A stretch of DNA of 64,000 nt from the NCBI GenBank assembly GCA_038380795.1, contig CM076279.1, forward strand, positions 3,301,001 to 3,365,000, in the 5' to 3' direction. The position numbers and the translations under genes are program-made. Origin of the DNA: Pyrocephalus nanus (Eukaryota > Chordata > Aves > Passeriformes > Tyrannidae). Below, piece after piece: positions 1-13,655 of the stretch. The notes beneath the pieces were generated by a model. That model saw only the letters and a list, made by a program, of their open reading frames with translations. It was not told where the DNA came from and made no database searches. The first letter of the stretch is position 1. Each line of letters begins with the position of its first letter.

Positions 1-35
1 GTAAAAAAATTCTTTTTCCTAAGTACAGTGATCTC

Positions 36-68
36 CTGCAGGACAAGGTACATCAGCTTGTCCTGCAG
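36..68. repeat. Perfect 12-bp inverted repeat
   Basis: CTGCAGGACAAG (36-47) is the exact reverse complement of CTTGTCCTGCAG (57-68), with a 9-base loop. It lies deep within intron 1, so it would be a hairpin in the pre-mRNA. No function is recognised. Confidence 0.9.
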
Positions 69-1218
69 TTAATACAGATAGATTAAATAATGATCAGCGG
101 TGTGTGCTGCTTTCATTTCCCAGCTGCAGCCACAGAACATGTTTTCAGGAGCACCTTAATGTGTGGAGCATTTGTAAAAGCTGTATGTGGGTTGTAAGCA
201 AGGGGACTATAAGCAAACAGAAGGTGAAGTCAAATTTTCAAATTTAATTCTTGTAAATTAAATAATGGTTGAACCCAGTAATGACCACGACCTCTGCAGA
301 AAAAGTTTCTCTGGCAGGTTGGAGCTGAAGTTGTCCAGCAAAAACGGAGTCTTACTGTGCAATTTTAATTGAAACTATCAACAGCTCTAATGCATCTTGC
401 ACCAATTCCTTTGCAAGGCACTAAACTGCTGTGGGACAGTGGTTAATCATTGTGTCTGCATGTGCCTTAGAGAACATCAGCCTTACCTGCCTTTTGCCTT
501 CAGTACTGGGGGGGCCACGTTTGTCTGAGGGGTACTCAGGGTTAATTATTGACCTAGGAAACCTCTTCATACCACGATGAACATCTTTTTACCCTTCAAA
601 AGAAATCCTTGTGTAAGTCTCCTGTTAGCCAAGGGGTCTGGCCTCTGGTGGGGGTCACTTCTGCTCACATCACAAGGTCTTTGCTCACACAGCGTGACCT
701 CACATTGACCCGAGAGCTTCTGGCCCGGGGACAGTCACTGCAACAGATAAAACAGGTGAGGGAAAGCACCACAAGTTAACTATTATCCCCAAAGAACACC
801 TATTTCATTTTCTTTTGATGCACGGTGTGGCTGTGAGAAGGAAGGGATGAAAAGTGAGAGCTGTGTTCTGCCATGGGAAAAAATAAACGCCTTGCTTTAA
901 TTTGGCCTTCCTGTGCTAGCTGTGGTCAGCTCTGGAAGCACAGCAATGCACAGCACATGTCAAGCCCTTATTGAGCTCCACTGCAAAGAGAAGCCCAAAA
1001 AACCCCAATTTTCTCCCTTACTCCTGTTTGCACTTTTCAATAAAACTCTGTGAAAGGAACAAGACAACCTTTGTTCTCCAACTTTCAGTGTAAACCATTA
1101 AAAAAAGTCTTTCAGTGGAAAGGATTAGATATTACCCAAGGAACACCAGGCTGTGACATACATCTCTCTTTATCTCCCTTGCTCTGTCTCTCCCTATCAA
1201 CACTTGTTTTCCCCATGG

Positions 1219-1267
1219 TATATATGTATATATGTATATAAATATATAATAAATATATATATATATA
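1219..1267. repeat. TA-rich microsatellite
   Basis: Alternating TA with ATG and AAT interruptions ends in about eight pure AT steps. It lies in intron 1. The Tyr/Ile-rich open frame on the minus strand is an artefact of the repeat. Confidence 0.9.
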
Positions 1268-4200
1268 CAGCAAATAATACCACACCGTTGATTTGAGGAC
1301 TTTGTTAACAAAATGCAGGGCCCAGTTTTGCATTTCCCATAAAAGAAAATGCAGCCTGTCAGTGTTTTAGGACATTTTTTCTAGCTAAGGCACTCTACAG
1401 AGCTTTGATGCCACGGAGAACTCCATGAGCTTTCTTTGTCTTTGAAGCAAAATGTAGGCTTGGAAAGAAAAGAGCTGGGAAAGAAAAACACACAGAATGT
1501 CAATACTGGCTTTTAAAACTCAGTGCTTTAATTATTTCTTTTGTATTTTGGGATGAACTTTGACTTGCTGAGAACATGAGGTTCTTGTAAGAGTTGTTGT
1601 GAATGCTGAGTGATCAGCACTTTACAAACACTTCTGTTTATGTACCTAATAATGAATGGAGATGTCTGTATTGGCAGCTTGAAGTTTGATAGCTCTGATA
1701 TGTCAAATACATTTTCCCTTAGTCCAGTCTCTTTAATTTCTTCATCTGTCTTCTTTTAAGGTTAGAAATAATGTAGTTATACCAATTTTCATGTGATTTT
1801 TGCCTGACTGCCAAAAAAAGTTAGGTGATTTATAGCCCCTAAAGTCTATAAAGCCCTTTAGATTAGAGGAAGAGAAAGATTTCTGTAATAACTAGGAAAG
1901 ATTACAAATCATATTTTCCTTTATGAGTATTCATTTTATTCTGATGGACATTTGTATTGTTAAAACCTGGTAGAGATCATGTTCTTGGGGACAAAAGGCT
2001 GCCTAGTCAGATAATGGAAAAGCCATCGTATCTAACAATGATTCATTCACTGTATCCTTCTTTGTGAGTGGTGAGCTGACAAATATGCTCCCCAGGCTGT
2101 CCTTATGGAGCTGAGGCAGTGGTGGATGCTAAAATCCATGCAGGCTTTCCATCTTACTGTCCAGCCTATCACAGAGGCAACCATTCTACACTCTGGGGAT
2201 GGAGATGGATTGTACATACATCAAAACCCTTGAAATGGTCATTGGGGGTGAGGAACAATCCTTTGTATCCTTACGGAAATCTTACTGGTAATTTAATTTT
2301 TTTTTTTTTTTTTTCCAAATAGTTATAATTTTCCTCTTATTCTGTTCTTTATCTTTTTGGTTCATAGAGCATCTCTCATGACCAGCAGTGCATTTTGTAA
2401 GGTTTTTCTACCAAAATAAAGCAAATAGTGACATTTCATGCAGATTTGCTCTGAGAGCCCTCCAGTGCAGCCTGAAGAGCTCTGTGTGGGCATATTGTGC
2501 ACAATTTCAAGTGTAATTACCAATGTCTGCAGGCATCCAGAAAGCAAGGAAAGGGGCTCCCCAGGATTATTGACTGTGCTTAAAAAGGAGCTAAGAAAAG
2601 GTAATATAGATTTCAAGTTGTGTTAACAGATGGGTTTACAGACTGTAGGTGGGGGAAACCAGACTTGAACTTCACCTGGGTTTATATATATAATGCTTTT
2701 AGTCTGGTCTTAATCTTGTTTATCTCCTTCCCAGTTCATCATTTCTTCCCAATTTTGGTTATAAGTGATCAGCCAATTTTGAATGCTTGGATATGTATCA
2801 AAATACTATTTTTATGAAGTATAATGCAGGGTGCTAAATTGTAGGAATGACGTTTTAATGGCTCGTCTTGGCAAAAAAAAAAAAAAATTAAAAAAAAAAT
2901 CTTCCATCTTTTTTCTTGCTTGTGGTCAGAAAACGCTGAGGCAGTTTTGGGTTCCATCAGTTTTGTTCTTTTGCAGTTCCAAAGCTGCTTTTGCACACTC
3001 TGAGCTCTGGCACATCCTGAACTTGTGCACGTAGTTAATTTAAAGCACGAGGACTCATGTGAGTCACACACATGAATGTCTGGGGATGAACCAGTCCTGG
3101 ATTTAGGAGAAGACTGGTTCATATGCTCTCCAGAAAAATCATGGGCTTTATTTAGGAGTTTTTACGTGTCTGTTCTAAGATTAGTCTTGCCCAAGTGATT
3201 TAGGAGTACTTGAGCTCTGTGGGAATTGTTTTCTGTGGGCATGCTGAGTATGCCTTATTTTCCATTTCATCACACTAAATGTCATCTTGGGTTTAATGTG
3301 TTCACCAATTAATGACTATGTTCAGGGTTTATTCAGTAAAAATATTATTACAATGCATGACAAAGTAATTGTGTGATAATGACACTCCAGTGTGACACAC
3401 ACTGTTGCTCGATTGCTTCATTAACAATCAGTCACTGATGACAAACACAACTAATTGTTGGATATATTTTCAGCTTTTTTTCTCTCATTTTATATAAAGG
3501 CCACTAAAAATACAAAAATAACCTTTTGTGCTGGTGTCACCACGTTAATTGAAAGGTTCTCTAAATACAGAAGTCCAACGTGAACCAAAAAATTGTGTTT
3601 ATCAGAAAGATAAAGACAGTGATAATTCTGTTGAGAAGCATTAAGTTCTTACACAGGCCAAGCTTGTATTTGTCCTGCTCATACAGATGGTTGGGTTTTT
3701 TGTGGTTTGGGGGTTTTTTTGGTCAGGTTTTCTTTGAAACTGCAGATTAGCTGACCTTTAAGTAATATTTCTATTTAATAAACTAACTGTACAATGACTG
3801 CAATAAGCTATATGAAACCCCTGAAGTTTACACGTGATTACACTCTTAAGTAGCCTGCCTGCTTCTGTTATTACATAGACTCGATATAAAATTGATTTTA
3901 GTCCTCCTTCAGTGGGTCAGTTTTTGTTTTGCTTCGCTCTGTGTGAAAGGAAAATCATTCAGAGAAATTTCCACCACAGTAATACCAACGAGTTCTGCCA
4001 CTGGTGCTAAAGAGGCCAAGATGTCACCAAATATGTGTCATAAAACACAGCATATTTTTAGAACAGAAATGCTGGGAATTTAAATTCCATTTCAGTTGCA
4101 CGGTGCAAATATGAAATAATTCCCCTGCCCTCAGGAGATCCATTGCAGATTTCTCTCAGCCTCAACACGAGTTGGCTTCAACCAATGGCCGTAAACTAAG

Positions 4201-7200
4201 AGAAAATGTAAACTTCTGGAATCTGTTGTTCCACGTGGAATGAAGTTATTGCTGTCCTCATCCCCCAAACTTGTCAGCCCCCTCTCTGCTGTGAATTTCC
4301 AGTCCCAGCTTTATTGATTCCCTTTCCCTTCTCCCATTGGGGAGTCCTTGGTGGTGCTCCCAAGCCAGGGAGCCTCTCCAAGCCCCGCAGGCGTGTGGCC
4401 AGCTGGCAAAAAGCTGCTGCTCTTTGGGCTTGCAGGGAAATAAGGAACTGCACTGCAGACCAGAACAATTGATAATTCAGCTCTCTCTCGAGTGCTCAGC
4501 TCGGGCTTGAATCCCTGGATTCCCTCAGTTTCCATGGATCTTTCCCCCAGACTGAAGCTGAAGAGAGCACCGAGTTCTGAAATCTCTCCAGTGTCTTACA
4601 GGGTTGCTGAGTTTATTTGCATTTCCAAACTGTTTGCTACTCAGTGAAGCCCAGGGTTTTTTTCTTTATTTATTTTTTTTCCCTTTTTTGCCTTTTTCCC
4701 CCCTCTCAGGGATGATTCAGTATAAAAACATGCTTGTGTATATTGAGGGGATGCTGTTTTACATTTAGGATATGTTGGGGTGTTTATTTCCACATTAACT
4801 TCAGTGGAAACAGAATAGAGCCTATAATGGGAACTTTTTTTGTTCTCCACTGTTTTGCTATCCTTATTTTCTCCACTGTCTTGCTTTTTTTTCATGTCTG
4901 AACTTGAACTCTCCTGGAGTCAAGTGATGGTGAACTTCTAAATGTGTTCTGAGGGGGTTTGAGATGAGGCAAACAGCCTTTGAGTGGAAATGTTATGTCA
5001 TAGTAACAAATGCCTATGGATTAGTTAGTTTATTTCCAGGACCTCATGGGCTATACATTGCTATTTATAATTTAACTTTCTCAAGCAGCCCCGACTGTGT
5101 TTATGTTGCCATGGTGTTCCTTGCCATACTTGAGTGTGGATAGTAAATTCTATAATTGAAAATAGATACTCCCACTGAATTAAGGGTAACAGGTGGTTAT
5201 GTTTTTATTTCATCATGCTGAAAGCATATTACAAGTTAAATGTGGATACCTCTACCCCTGCCTCTCTGCCAAGACATTTTCAGACATGCCAGTGTGTCTT
5301 CAGTGGCCAGAAGTGGAGTAAACAACATGAGGGATTTGTCTTGTGACAGGACAAGGAATGTCAGTGGCGATCAAGGAGCATCCTCCACTTCAGACTTGAG
5401 AAAGCAAATGTTCTTATGCAGCAGAAAAAGAGCTGCTCTGATGTGTGTGGGGAGCTCTGCATCTCATCCTTCTGGGGACCTCAGTCTGGACAAAGCCCAA
5501 ATTCTTTAGGAGCATTTGAGGAACAGCAATTTCTGTTCCCTTGTGTTTCTTCATATTAGCCCTCTAACCTCATCTCACCTCTTCATTTCCTTCAGTTTTC
5601 CACTGAAGTTTTCCAGTTTTTCCACGTGGGCAAGACCCATCCTACTAGCAAAACTATTCAAAGCATCCCCCTCTCACAGCCATAAGAATAGCTTTTGATT
5701 AAGTTTTGTCAACTCCCATAACATCAGTTAAATGTTATCTCTGTAATACATAAATATATGTTTATATTTTTTTCCATTTTTCAGAGTAGAAGTACAGACA
5801 CATATGGCTATTATCCCAGATTCTCTTTAATATTTAGGTGTGTGTGGGGGAAAAAAAGCGTTGCAGCTTTTTCTCTCAAAAATATTCTTAAATGTGAAAA
5901 TGAAATTACTTTTTGCAGTCAATAGAGAGTGTGACAATACTGCTATTTTGAGTTCAGATGCCCAGGGGTATTAAGTAACCAGGTGCAAACACTTCAGCCA
6001 GGATGGTGTGGTTATTATCAGAGGCATTTGTAAAATCCATGTTAATAAAATCAGAGCAAGGACACCTCCTTGGTGCAGTTGTGGGAGCAGTGAAGGGCAC
6101 TCTGTCAATTGGATACCCAGATGTTGTGTGCACTCATGGAGCTTTCTCTTGAACCCAGTTTGAGGTTATTCCTCAGTTTTCCTTCCCCATTTTGCCATTT
6201 TGTAAAGCAAAGCCAAACTAAGCAGTGGTTCATAGATGGTAGGATATGTCATTTTTTGGTTTTAAGCTGGTTTACACTGGCTGGAAAGGTTCATGTTATT
6301 CAAAGCGGTATCACTTGCTTTGCACACAAGACCAAGAGAGCCAGAGTTTGCACCTTAAAGCTTTGCAAGGAGGTCCTTAAGGCCTCCTAAAACCAAGCTT
6401 CTGGCAATTGCATTCCTTTCCACAGCTTGTTCTGCTTAACATCTTTGTTTGCAGGCCTTTTCCACAATTTTGGAAGTTAGACTTGCAAATTAAGTGAGCT
6501 GCTTTAGCTCTCTGGGCTTATGTTATAGGTAGCACTTGAGTGAGTTTATTGTTACAGAAAGGCTGAGGACATTCCCTGGGGCCACCACCAAACTTCCATG
6601 GAGGAGTAAGTGTGCAGGAAGGCACAAGGCTTTGAAGTATTCATGCATATTTAATGGCAAGGGAAGAACTCAGCACTACAGCCAATCCAAACCTTTGACA
6701 AGAACAATGAGTTAAGGGGAAAAAAATTGAGTTTGCAGGACGGTTTTGATCAAATGAATTAAAAAACTCATTGCTGAAGGTGATTAATGTAGATTAGTAC
6801 ATCATACGTCATAAATTCACCCATCCAATGGAAATTCACTCTCCAGCTTGGGGTTTTTGATGGTTTTGCTGAGATATCCCTGCTCAGCCTGGTGTTTTTG
6901 GGAGGTGCTTTATTGCAGTCCTGTTCCAAGTGTGAAAGTCCCAGAGCCCTTGTGTGAACCTGTGGTGCTCTGGAGCTGCCTAAATCTCCTGCAAAGTAGA
7001 CCATTGACCTGGGAAAGAACTAACTGGCCTTTCCAACCAGTGGGTCTAAGAGTGAGAGCCTTGAGTCGGGCTGCTGGTCTAGCAGTCTTCACCAATCCCA
7101 AACCAGTCTTGATATTTAGGAGAGATTTGCCTCTGTGCTCTCCCAGGCTTCGTTTTGTTGAGTTTATGTCGGGTTATTCCACACTTTTCTTAAACAGCTC

Positions 7201-10200
7201 TCTATGAATATTCATTCTTAACAGTCACGATTCTCTGTGTGAAATTGTAGCATGAATTTTTCTCTCACTGTTGAAAGGTGGTTCCTGATGCTCCCCCCAC
7301 CTGTCCCGAGTGTTCATTTCTCTGGTGTCTCATTTCATAACTCCAGGTTACACTGCAGTGCAAATGCTCCTCGATTCTTGGTCCAAAATAGGATTTTCAT
7401 CCATTATGTCAGTTAAAGGTGACAATAAGTGAAAAATAAGGGAACAAGGAAGTATACAGAAGGCATTTTTCGGAGAAAGAATTTAAGAAGTAATAAGGTT
7501 GTATAACAATAGAGAGAATTCATTTGCTCAGTCAGGTGACATTTAAAAGCATCTTCCATCTTTTAGCAACTGGAAATATAAGGAAGCCATGTAGGAAAAG
7601 AAATAGACTTGCTGATTAATGAAAGCTTTGCCATTCTTTAAGTATTTTATTGTGTAATCACTGACATAAAAATAATGACAGAGCTGTTGGGGTACATTTT
7701 TGCCTTTCTTATCTTGCAAACCCTGATTTTTCTTTTGCACTTTTGGCACTTTCCAGTCAAGAGTTTCAAAGGGAAAGGATTTTTCACTCCATCAACAATT
7801 GAACACCCTGCTGATTTATGTGTGCAAATTGTTTGTGCATGTCAGATTTAAACATACACTGTTTTGGAGGCACAGTAAATTTTGCAAGTTGACATACAAA
7901 GTTCACCTCAGTAATCCTACCAATGATTTGGTCCCTTGTGTCCTTTTTGCACCACATTAGTGCACTGCTGATGATATTCTAGAAAGCAGGGAAAGAAAAA
8001 TTATATAATCAAGCTTTAAAATACGTGGAGCATCAGTAGATGGGGTTTTTTTACCATTTCCTGCATATTGATACTAACTTAAAACTATTTTCCTTATATC
8101 AAACATTTCTTCCTATTTTGCATTTATGCTGATGAGGTGAAGTGTTGCTGGCTTTGCTCCTGTGAAATCTTCAGCCTTTTTTTTACAAGCTCAAAAAATA
8201 CACAAACTCTTCTGTGAATCATTTCTTGAGAGAAAGCAGCATTTCAGTGTGTCTGTCTCATGAAATGCCGGGCAGGTTCCCCCTTGCGGGGGTTGCTGTC
8301 ATGAAAATGCAGAGCCCTGGGGGTGACATAAAAGGTGACATCCTGAGCACGGGATCCTTTCCGAGGTGATTTTGAATTTTAAGCTGGTGTTCCAGGTGTT
8401 CACTGCCATCGAGGTCAAGGAGATAAAGTTACTCTGCTTTCCATCTAATCAAGAGTTGCTCTCTGAGCCTTGCAGTGATCACTGTAACTGTATCCTCTGT
8501 TCTCTCCTTTTTTTCCTCTTTGTACTCTCTGTAATGTACTCCTCCCACTCCCTCTTTTAAATCCTTTTTGTAGGAGGTTAATTACAAAAATGTAGCTTTC
8601 CATCCTTGTTGGCTTCAAGTTATCAGTTGTTCTTTTTATATATTGTTCATTGGGGATATTTTTTTAATAAGTTGCTACAACCATTGTTAATGAGCCGGAT
8701 GCTTTCAGACCCCGCTCAGATTCCTCTGGGTTTCACTTTCCTCTCTGCAGTGTTAGCAATTATTTGTCTATTTATTTTACTTTTTTAAATGCATCTTTTA
8801 AACACTGATTTGTCCATGTTTATGGACCTTTCTTATGGCAAGTTTGTTTCTTTTAGAACATCTGGGCAATGACCTTTGCAAAATGGGCTTTTGGTGTTGA
8901 ATTGCCCCAGATCAGCTGGGTCTGCTCTGGCTGCTTTACCTGTGACCCCTTCAGAGACAAAGACACGATTTTCCTCACTAAAGGTGTGTTAACTTTCCCT
9001 CTGTATTTATGAATCCAAGCTGTGCTATTCACACACTTTTTTTTAATTTTTTTTGAGTAACAGGAACCACCCTCATACACTCTTTCTCAGTTTTCTGTTC
9101 AATACATTGAATGGATGATAGCAAATGAAAAGCATATGAAAAGCAAATTAATACAGCTCCCTTTCTAGCTGGTGAAAGTATAGAATTTTAATTTAATGCT
9201 GGCACAATGTATTAAATGAATTGTAAGTGCAAAGATACCAAATTTCAATTAGAGTACCAACCAATATTTTATTTTACCATGACTATCTGCTTTACTACAT
9301 TTAAGAATGAAACCTTGGTAGAAGATTTTTGATAACTATTTTTTAATTCTTACTCATTTAAATCCTTGACTCTTTGGGGACTGGTTCTTAAAGAGAACCA
9401 CAGAGGTAGCAGTGATGCAAACAGTAAGGATTTCAGGCAGTTTATTGGTATGTTTGGCAAGTAATATCAGTCAGTGCTGTGCACCAGCATTTCCATCTTA
9501 CATTAGAAGTTGTTTTGCCAAGTGCTGGTTGGCAGTGTGTCGTGTTCCTTGGATTCCACTTGGAGCTGAGAACTCTTCTGGTCATTTTATCTCTGAAAGG
9601 AGTTAACATTTGCTTTATTTTAGATCCCAGCCCACGCAGGATGCACGGACAGCATGCAGACTGATAGATCCTGTGTCAGGAGGAGCGATTCCCTGCTTGG
9701 GCACTGCCAGGAGCAGAGGCTGCTCTGCTGCTGTGTCACCACCACAGCGCTGGTTCCTGCACACAGAGCTGTCCCTCTTGGAAGCAGAGATAAATTTCCA
9801 TGTCCGTGTTTAACTTTGATTTGTTGTTACACTTTGGCTCTGACCTCCTCCCCCTGACTGTAAATCAGTAAGGGCAAAGCACAGCGCGCACATGATCTGC
9901 AGCCAGGCATTTGATATGGTCGTAATTAATTGACAGCGTTCCTATATGTGCTGGTAAGCAAGATTAATGCCCTTCCCAGGCCCTCTGCTACCCGGGAAGT
10001 CGGTGGGAATTTCTCTCCTTTTGCATTAAGAATGGCGAAATATGGACCTGAGGGGGAATTCACTGAATGAGGAGCTGTGTGTGACGCAGAGCTCTGTCCT
10101 GAGCTGCACTCCACACAACTCTGCTGACTTCAGGTCAAGTGCTCTTTGTCTTCCTCTCCCACGAAGTACTACAGGTCATTTTTGCATGTGGCTTTCACAT

Positions 10201-13200
10201 TTATGTGTTCTTTAACTCTGTGCTGTCAGAAGACCAAAGCATGTTAGAAAATTCAAACTGTTTCTTAGGGACTTGTAAAACTGATGATTTGGTAAATGTT
10301 ATATAACATGGACAGAATGGCACAGGAGGAGGCAACTTTTTGTCTGGCCAGTGTATTTCTAGGAAGGATGACCCTGGCTTGGTAGGCCAGTACATTTTTC
10401 TGTTCTGGCAATTGTTGCTTTACTGCCTCAGCATCTTCAGCAAGTGACTTAATATTGAAAAGAAATTCTTCATATGGCCCTTTGTTCTGGAACTTCAGCA
10501 ATTCCACTATCTGCTGTCAATGCATGAAAACCTGTCCCCTTCACGAGAAAAAGTGTTTTCCTCCTCAGAAAACCTAAAGCACCCCATGACCACAAGTGCA
10601 GGAATCCCAGCAGTGTCAGTTGTGCTCCACTTCCAGTTAGGAATGACATCAGTGCATGTGTTGGGCCCTCTTTATTGTGCTGCTCCTGCTCTCCTGGAGT
10701 GGCTGCAGCCCTGGAATTGCTGGCCCGTGGCAGCTTTGGCTGCCAGGAATGGGGGAAATATGCAAATAGAATAATCTTGTGAATCATCTGTGTAAGGCAC
10801 TGCTGGATCTGAGGCAGAGTTACAAGCCATCAAAACATGCAAATCACGTTCGTGTGAGTGACACAGTGAGGGTGTCCCTGTGCTTAAGTAGGGCATTACT
10901 CAAAATAGTACTATTCCAGCTTTCCATGGGAAAGTACTTTCTGTTCACTGAGATGTTTTCTTTCCCTACCTAGTCATCAAAAACACCATCAATCCCATTT
11001 CCAGTGAGGCAAGCTTCTGTGGAATGTGACATTTGTTATTTCCCTTACCTGATAAGAGTGTAGACCTAGATTTGTTCAGAATGCATCACATACTTTTCTT
11101 TTTAATTTAATTTTTTTTTTTTTTTTTAATGCTTGAAAGAGGGCTTGTCCAGGAGAAGTTGCTCCCAAAAAAATTGATTTTCTGGCCATGTGCAGGAAAG
11201 GTAAATTCACTCTTTGTGTTGTTTTCAAGCACCTTAATACAGGGAAGGAAATGGGTTGGTTGCAGTCATGAAATAGAGTATATGGTAAGAAATAATTCAA
11301 AGGTAACCTCCCACTAGTATTTCCCTGTTGAAAAAAAGAGTATTATTATGGCACACAACCCTGAGATGAAATCTCAGAATTGATATATCACAAAAGTAGA
11401 ATATACTGTACATATTATAATCACGCTACCAATTTATTGAATGGGTTTTTTTAACAGCATTAACAGCATAAAATTAAAATCTATATAGGCTATGAACATA
11501 TTATCCACCCAGCTGCCGTCCTGGATCTTCAGGCATGATCTTCTTTTCTCTGCATGCATGGAGTTTGTGCAGGCATCAAGAATTTCATACAAATCTATGA
11601 ACTGATGTCAAACACGATCCAGTGAACAGAGGTGATAAAAATTCTCCCTCCCCTCCAACAGGGTAATTGCATCACAAACACATCATTGAATATTTGGGTT
11701 TAAAGAGAAGCTTTAAAATCTCACAGAACACAGGAAACAACGTGGCATTTTGATGTTACTTTACACGGCTCCACTTTGTGTCCTGTAAAAGAAAATGTTC
11801 TGATCCTGAGCACTTATTTTTTCAGTCTCTGCGAGCTGAAACATTTCGGTTGATTCTCCAGTTTGGTTGGAAGCACAAAAGGGGCTGGACTCACTCAAGG
11901 ATTATCCTGGTGTCTGTCTTTCTGAACATCAAATTAATAGTTTGAGTCGCAGAGGTTAAAAGAAATTTCGAGTGCTGCTTTAATGAGGACAGACAGGAAC
12001 ATCTCTTGATACCTTGTGTTGAATTCAAGCAGTTTCCTATCTGATAGACTGTGATAGTGGTGCCCGCTGCACTTCCATAATTATGGGCCTGTCAGCATTT
12101 CCATTCCTAACCCCTATATTACAGCTGGAAACATCACTCCAGGATGAAGTTTTGTACAGAGCCTTTCAGCTGTGAAAGAAGCAGCTTTCAAAACTTCATT
12201 TTGCTTCTTCTCCAGTCTAAAAAAAAAAAAAAAAAAAACCCCGAAGTTTTGCTCCTGCTTGCTCCACCCTGTATTAATGTCTCGTTTTCAGAGAAAAACC
12301 CCACGGGGTCAAAATGCTGCTGGTTTGTTTCCTGGAGTGTGAATGTAACACGTTGAAAAGATAAGAACTGAGAGCTGAATGCTTTTTATTTAACCACAAA
12401 AAGAAAAAGAGGCAGCAGAAGCAGGAGAAAGCACATCTGCAAAGTGCAGCTCATACCCACCTCCCCTCCTTTGGAACCCATCTGCAAAGGTTTCAGTACC
12501 TGTGTCCTTTTGCACAGATTCCAAAGCAGCAAGGAAGTTGTAATTTTGTGGTTTATCAACACAGACTGATTTAAAAATTGTTATTTAGGAGTTTCAAGGA
12601 CACTTAGAATTAGGAGGTGACAAAATTATTATTGTACGGTTTTGGTTTGCCTGCTTTTTGAAGGTGTTTGCCATAAAACTGGTTCCTGGAAAAGGCTGGG
12701 TGAGGCTCAAGTGAACACCATTTTTTCATTATATAATATTTTAGTCTTTTTCCAGTAACTTATTACCTATCTGTGAAGTTTGAACCAGTGTCTATCATGG
12801 TTTTCAGTGGTGCTTATCACTAAAGTGTCTGTTTCCTAAATATTAGGCAACATTAATCTATTTATTTTCATTACGCTTTTGTAAGCTGGACAAATTTTCT
12901 AATTTTACAGATGACAAATGTCTGTATTGGGACTTCATAGTTGAAAATATTCACTTTTTTTTTGAAGATTTATCACTTGGAACCTGCTTTTTCAGAGTGG
13001 AATTCTATAGCCCATTGAAAACACAGCTCTCATTGACTTGAGCAACGTGGTAAATATTGACCATTTCCCTGAATCAGATCTCTTGTGTCGAGTGGGGCAC
13101 CCGGATGAGGAGGAACGAGGGAATAGCAATTGCTTGGGAAGATTTAGGATGAAGTGATGTGCTTTGTGTTCCCTCCACTGCTTCAGTTTTGGGATTCCTC

Positions 13201-13573
13201 TTCCTTCCAGCGTGTTGTGCTGGTGATGTCCAGAGGACACGCGGTGGATCTTCAGTTCTGTGACCTTGAGCTGGCTCTGTTTGCCCTTCCCAGGGTGTTT
13301 TTCATCACTTCAGCAAATGGAGCAGAAGCCCTACGTAAAATCATCCCCATTAGTATGCAACTGCCTCCAACAGGGAGAGAAAGTACTACATGATTATTTA
13401 ATTGTGCCACAGCCTTTAGGTACCCAAGTGCATTAATATCCAATCAGCCATCCATCCCTTCCTCAGTGCCTGGATTAGATTTCCTTAAGCACAGCTTTTG
13501 TTTGTCATTATTTTGGGGGGCTTTTGAAAACTTCAGACGGGGAAAGGAAAAAAAAAAAAACCAACTTGACTCT

Positions 13574-13655
13574 CATAGAATCATGGAATGGTTTGGGTTG
13601 GAAAGGACCTTTAAAGGTCATCTGGTGCCACCCCTCGCCGTGGGCGGGGACATCA
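13574..13655 (-). mobile_element. CR1 LINE 3'-end fragment
   Basis: The + strand reads AGAATCATGGAATGG, TTTGGGTTGGAAAGGACC, and a degenerate GTGCCACCCCTCGCCGTGGG. This is the reverse complement of the well-known CR1 3' UTR. The element is truncated at its 5' side, as is usual. CR1 is the dominant interspersed repeat in birds, supporting an avian source. Confidence 0.85.

Noticed and set aside
1112..1333. Tyr/Ile-rich minus-strand open frame resembling a membrane segment
   Set aside because: It is a translation of the TA microsatellite.
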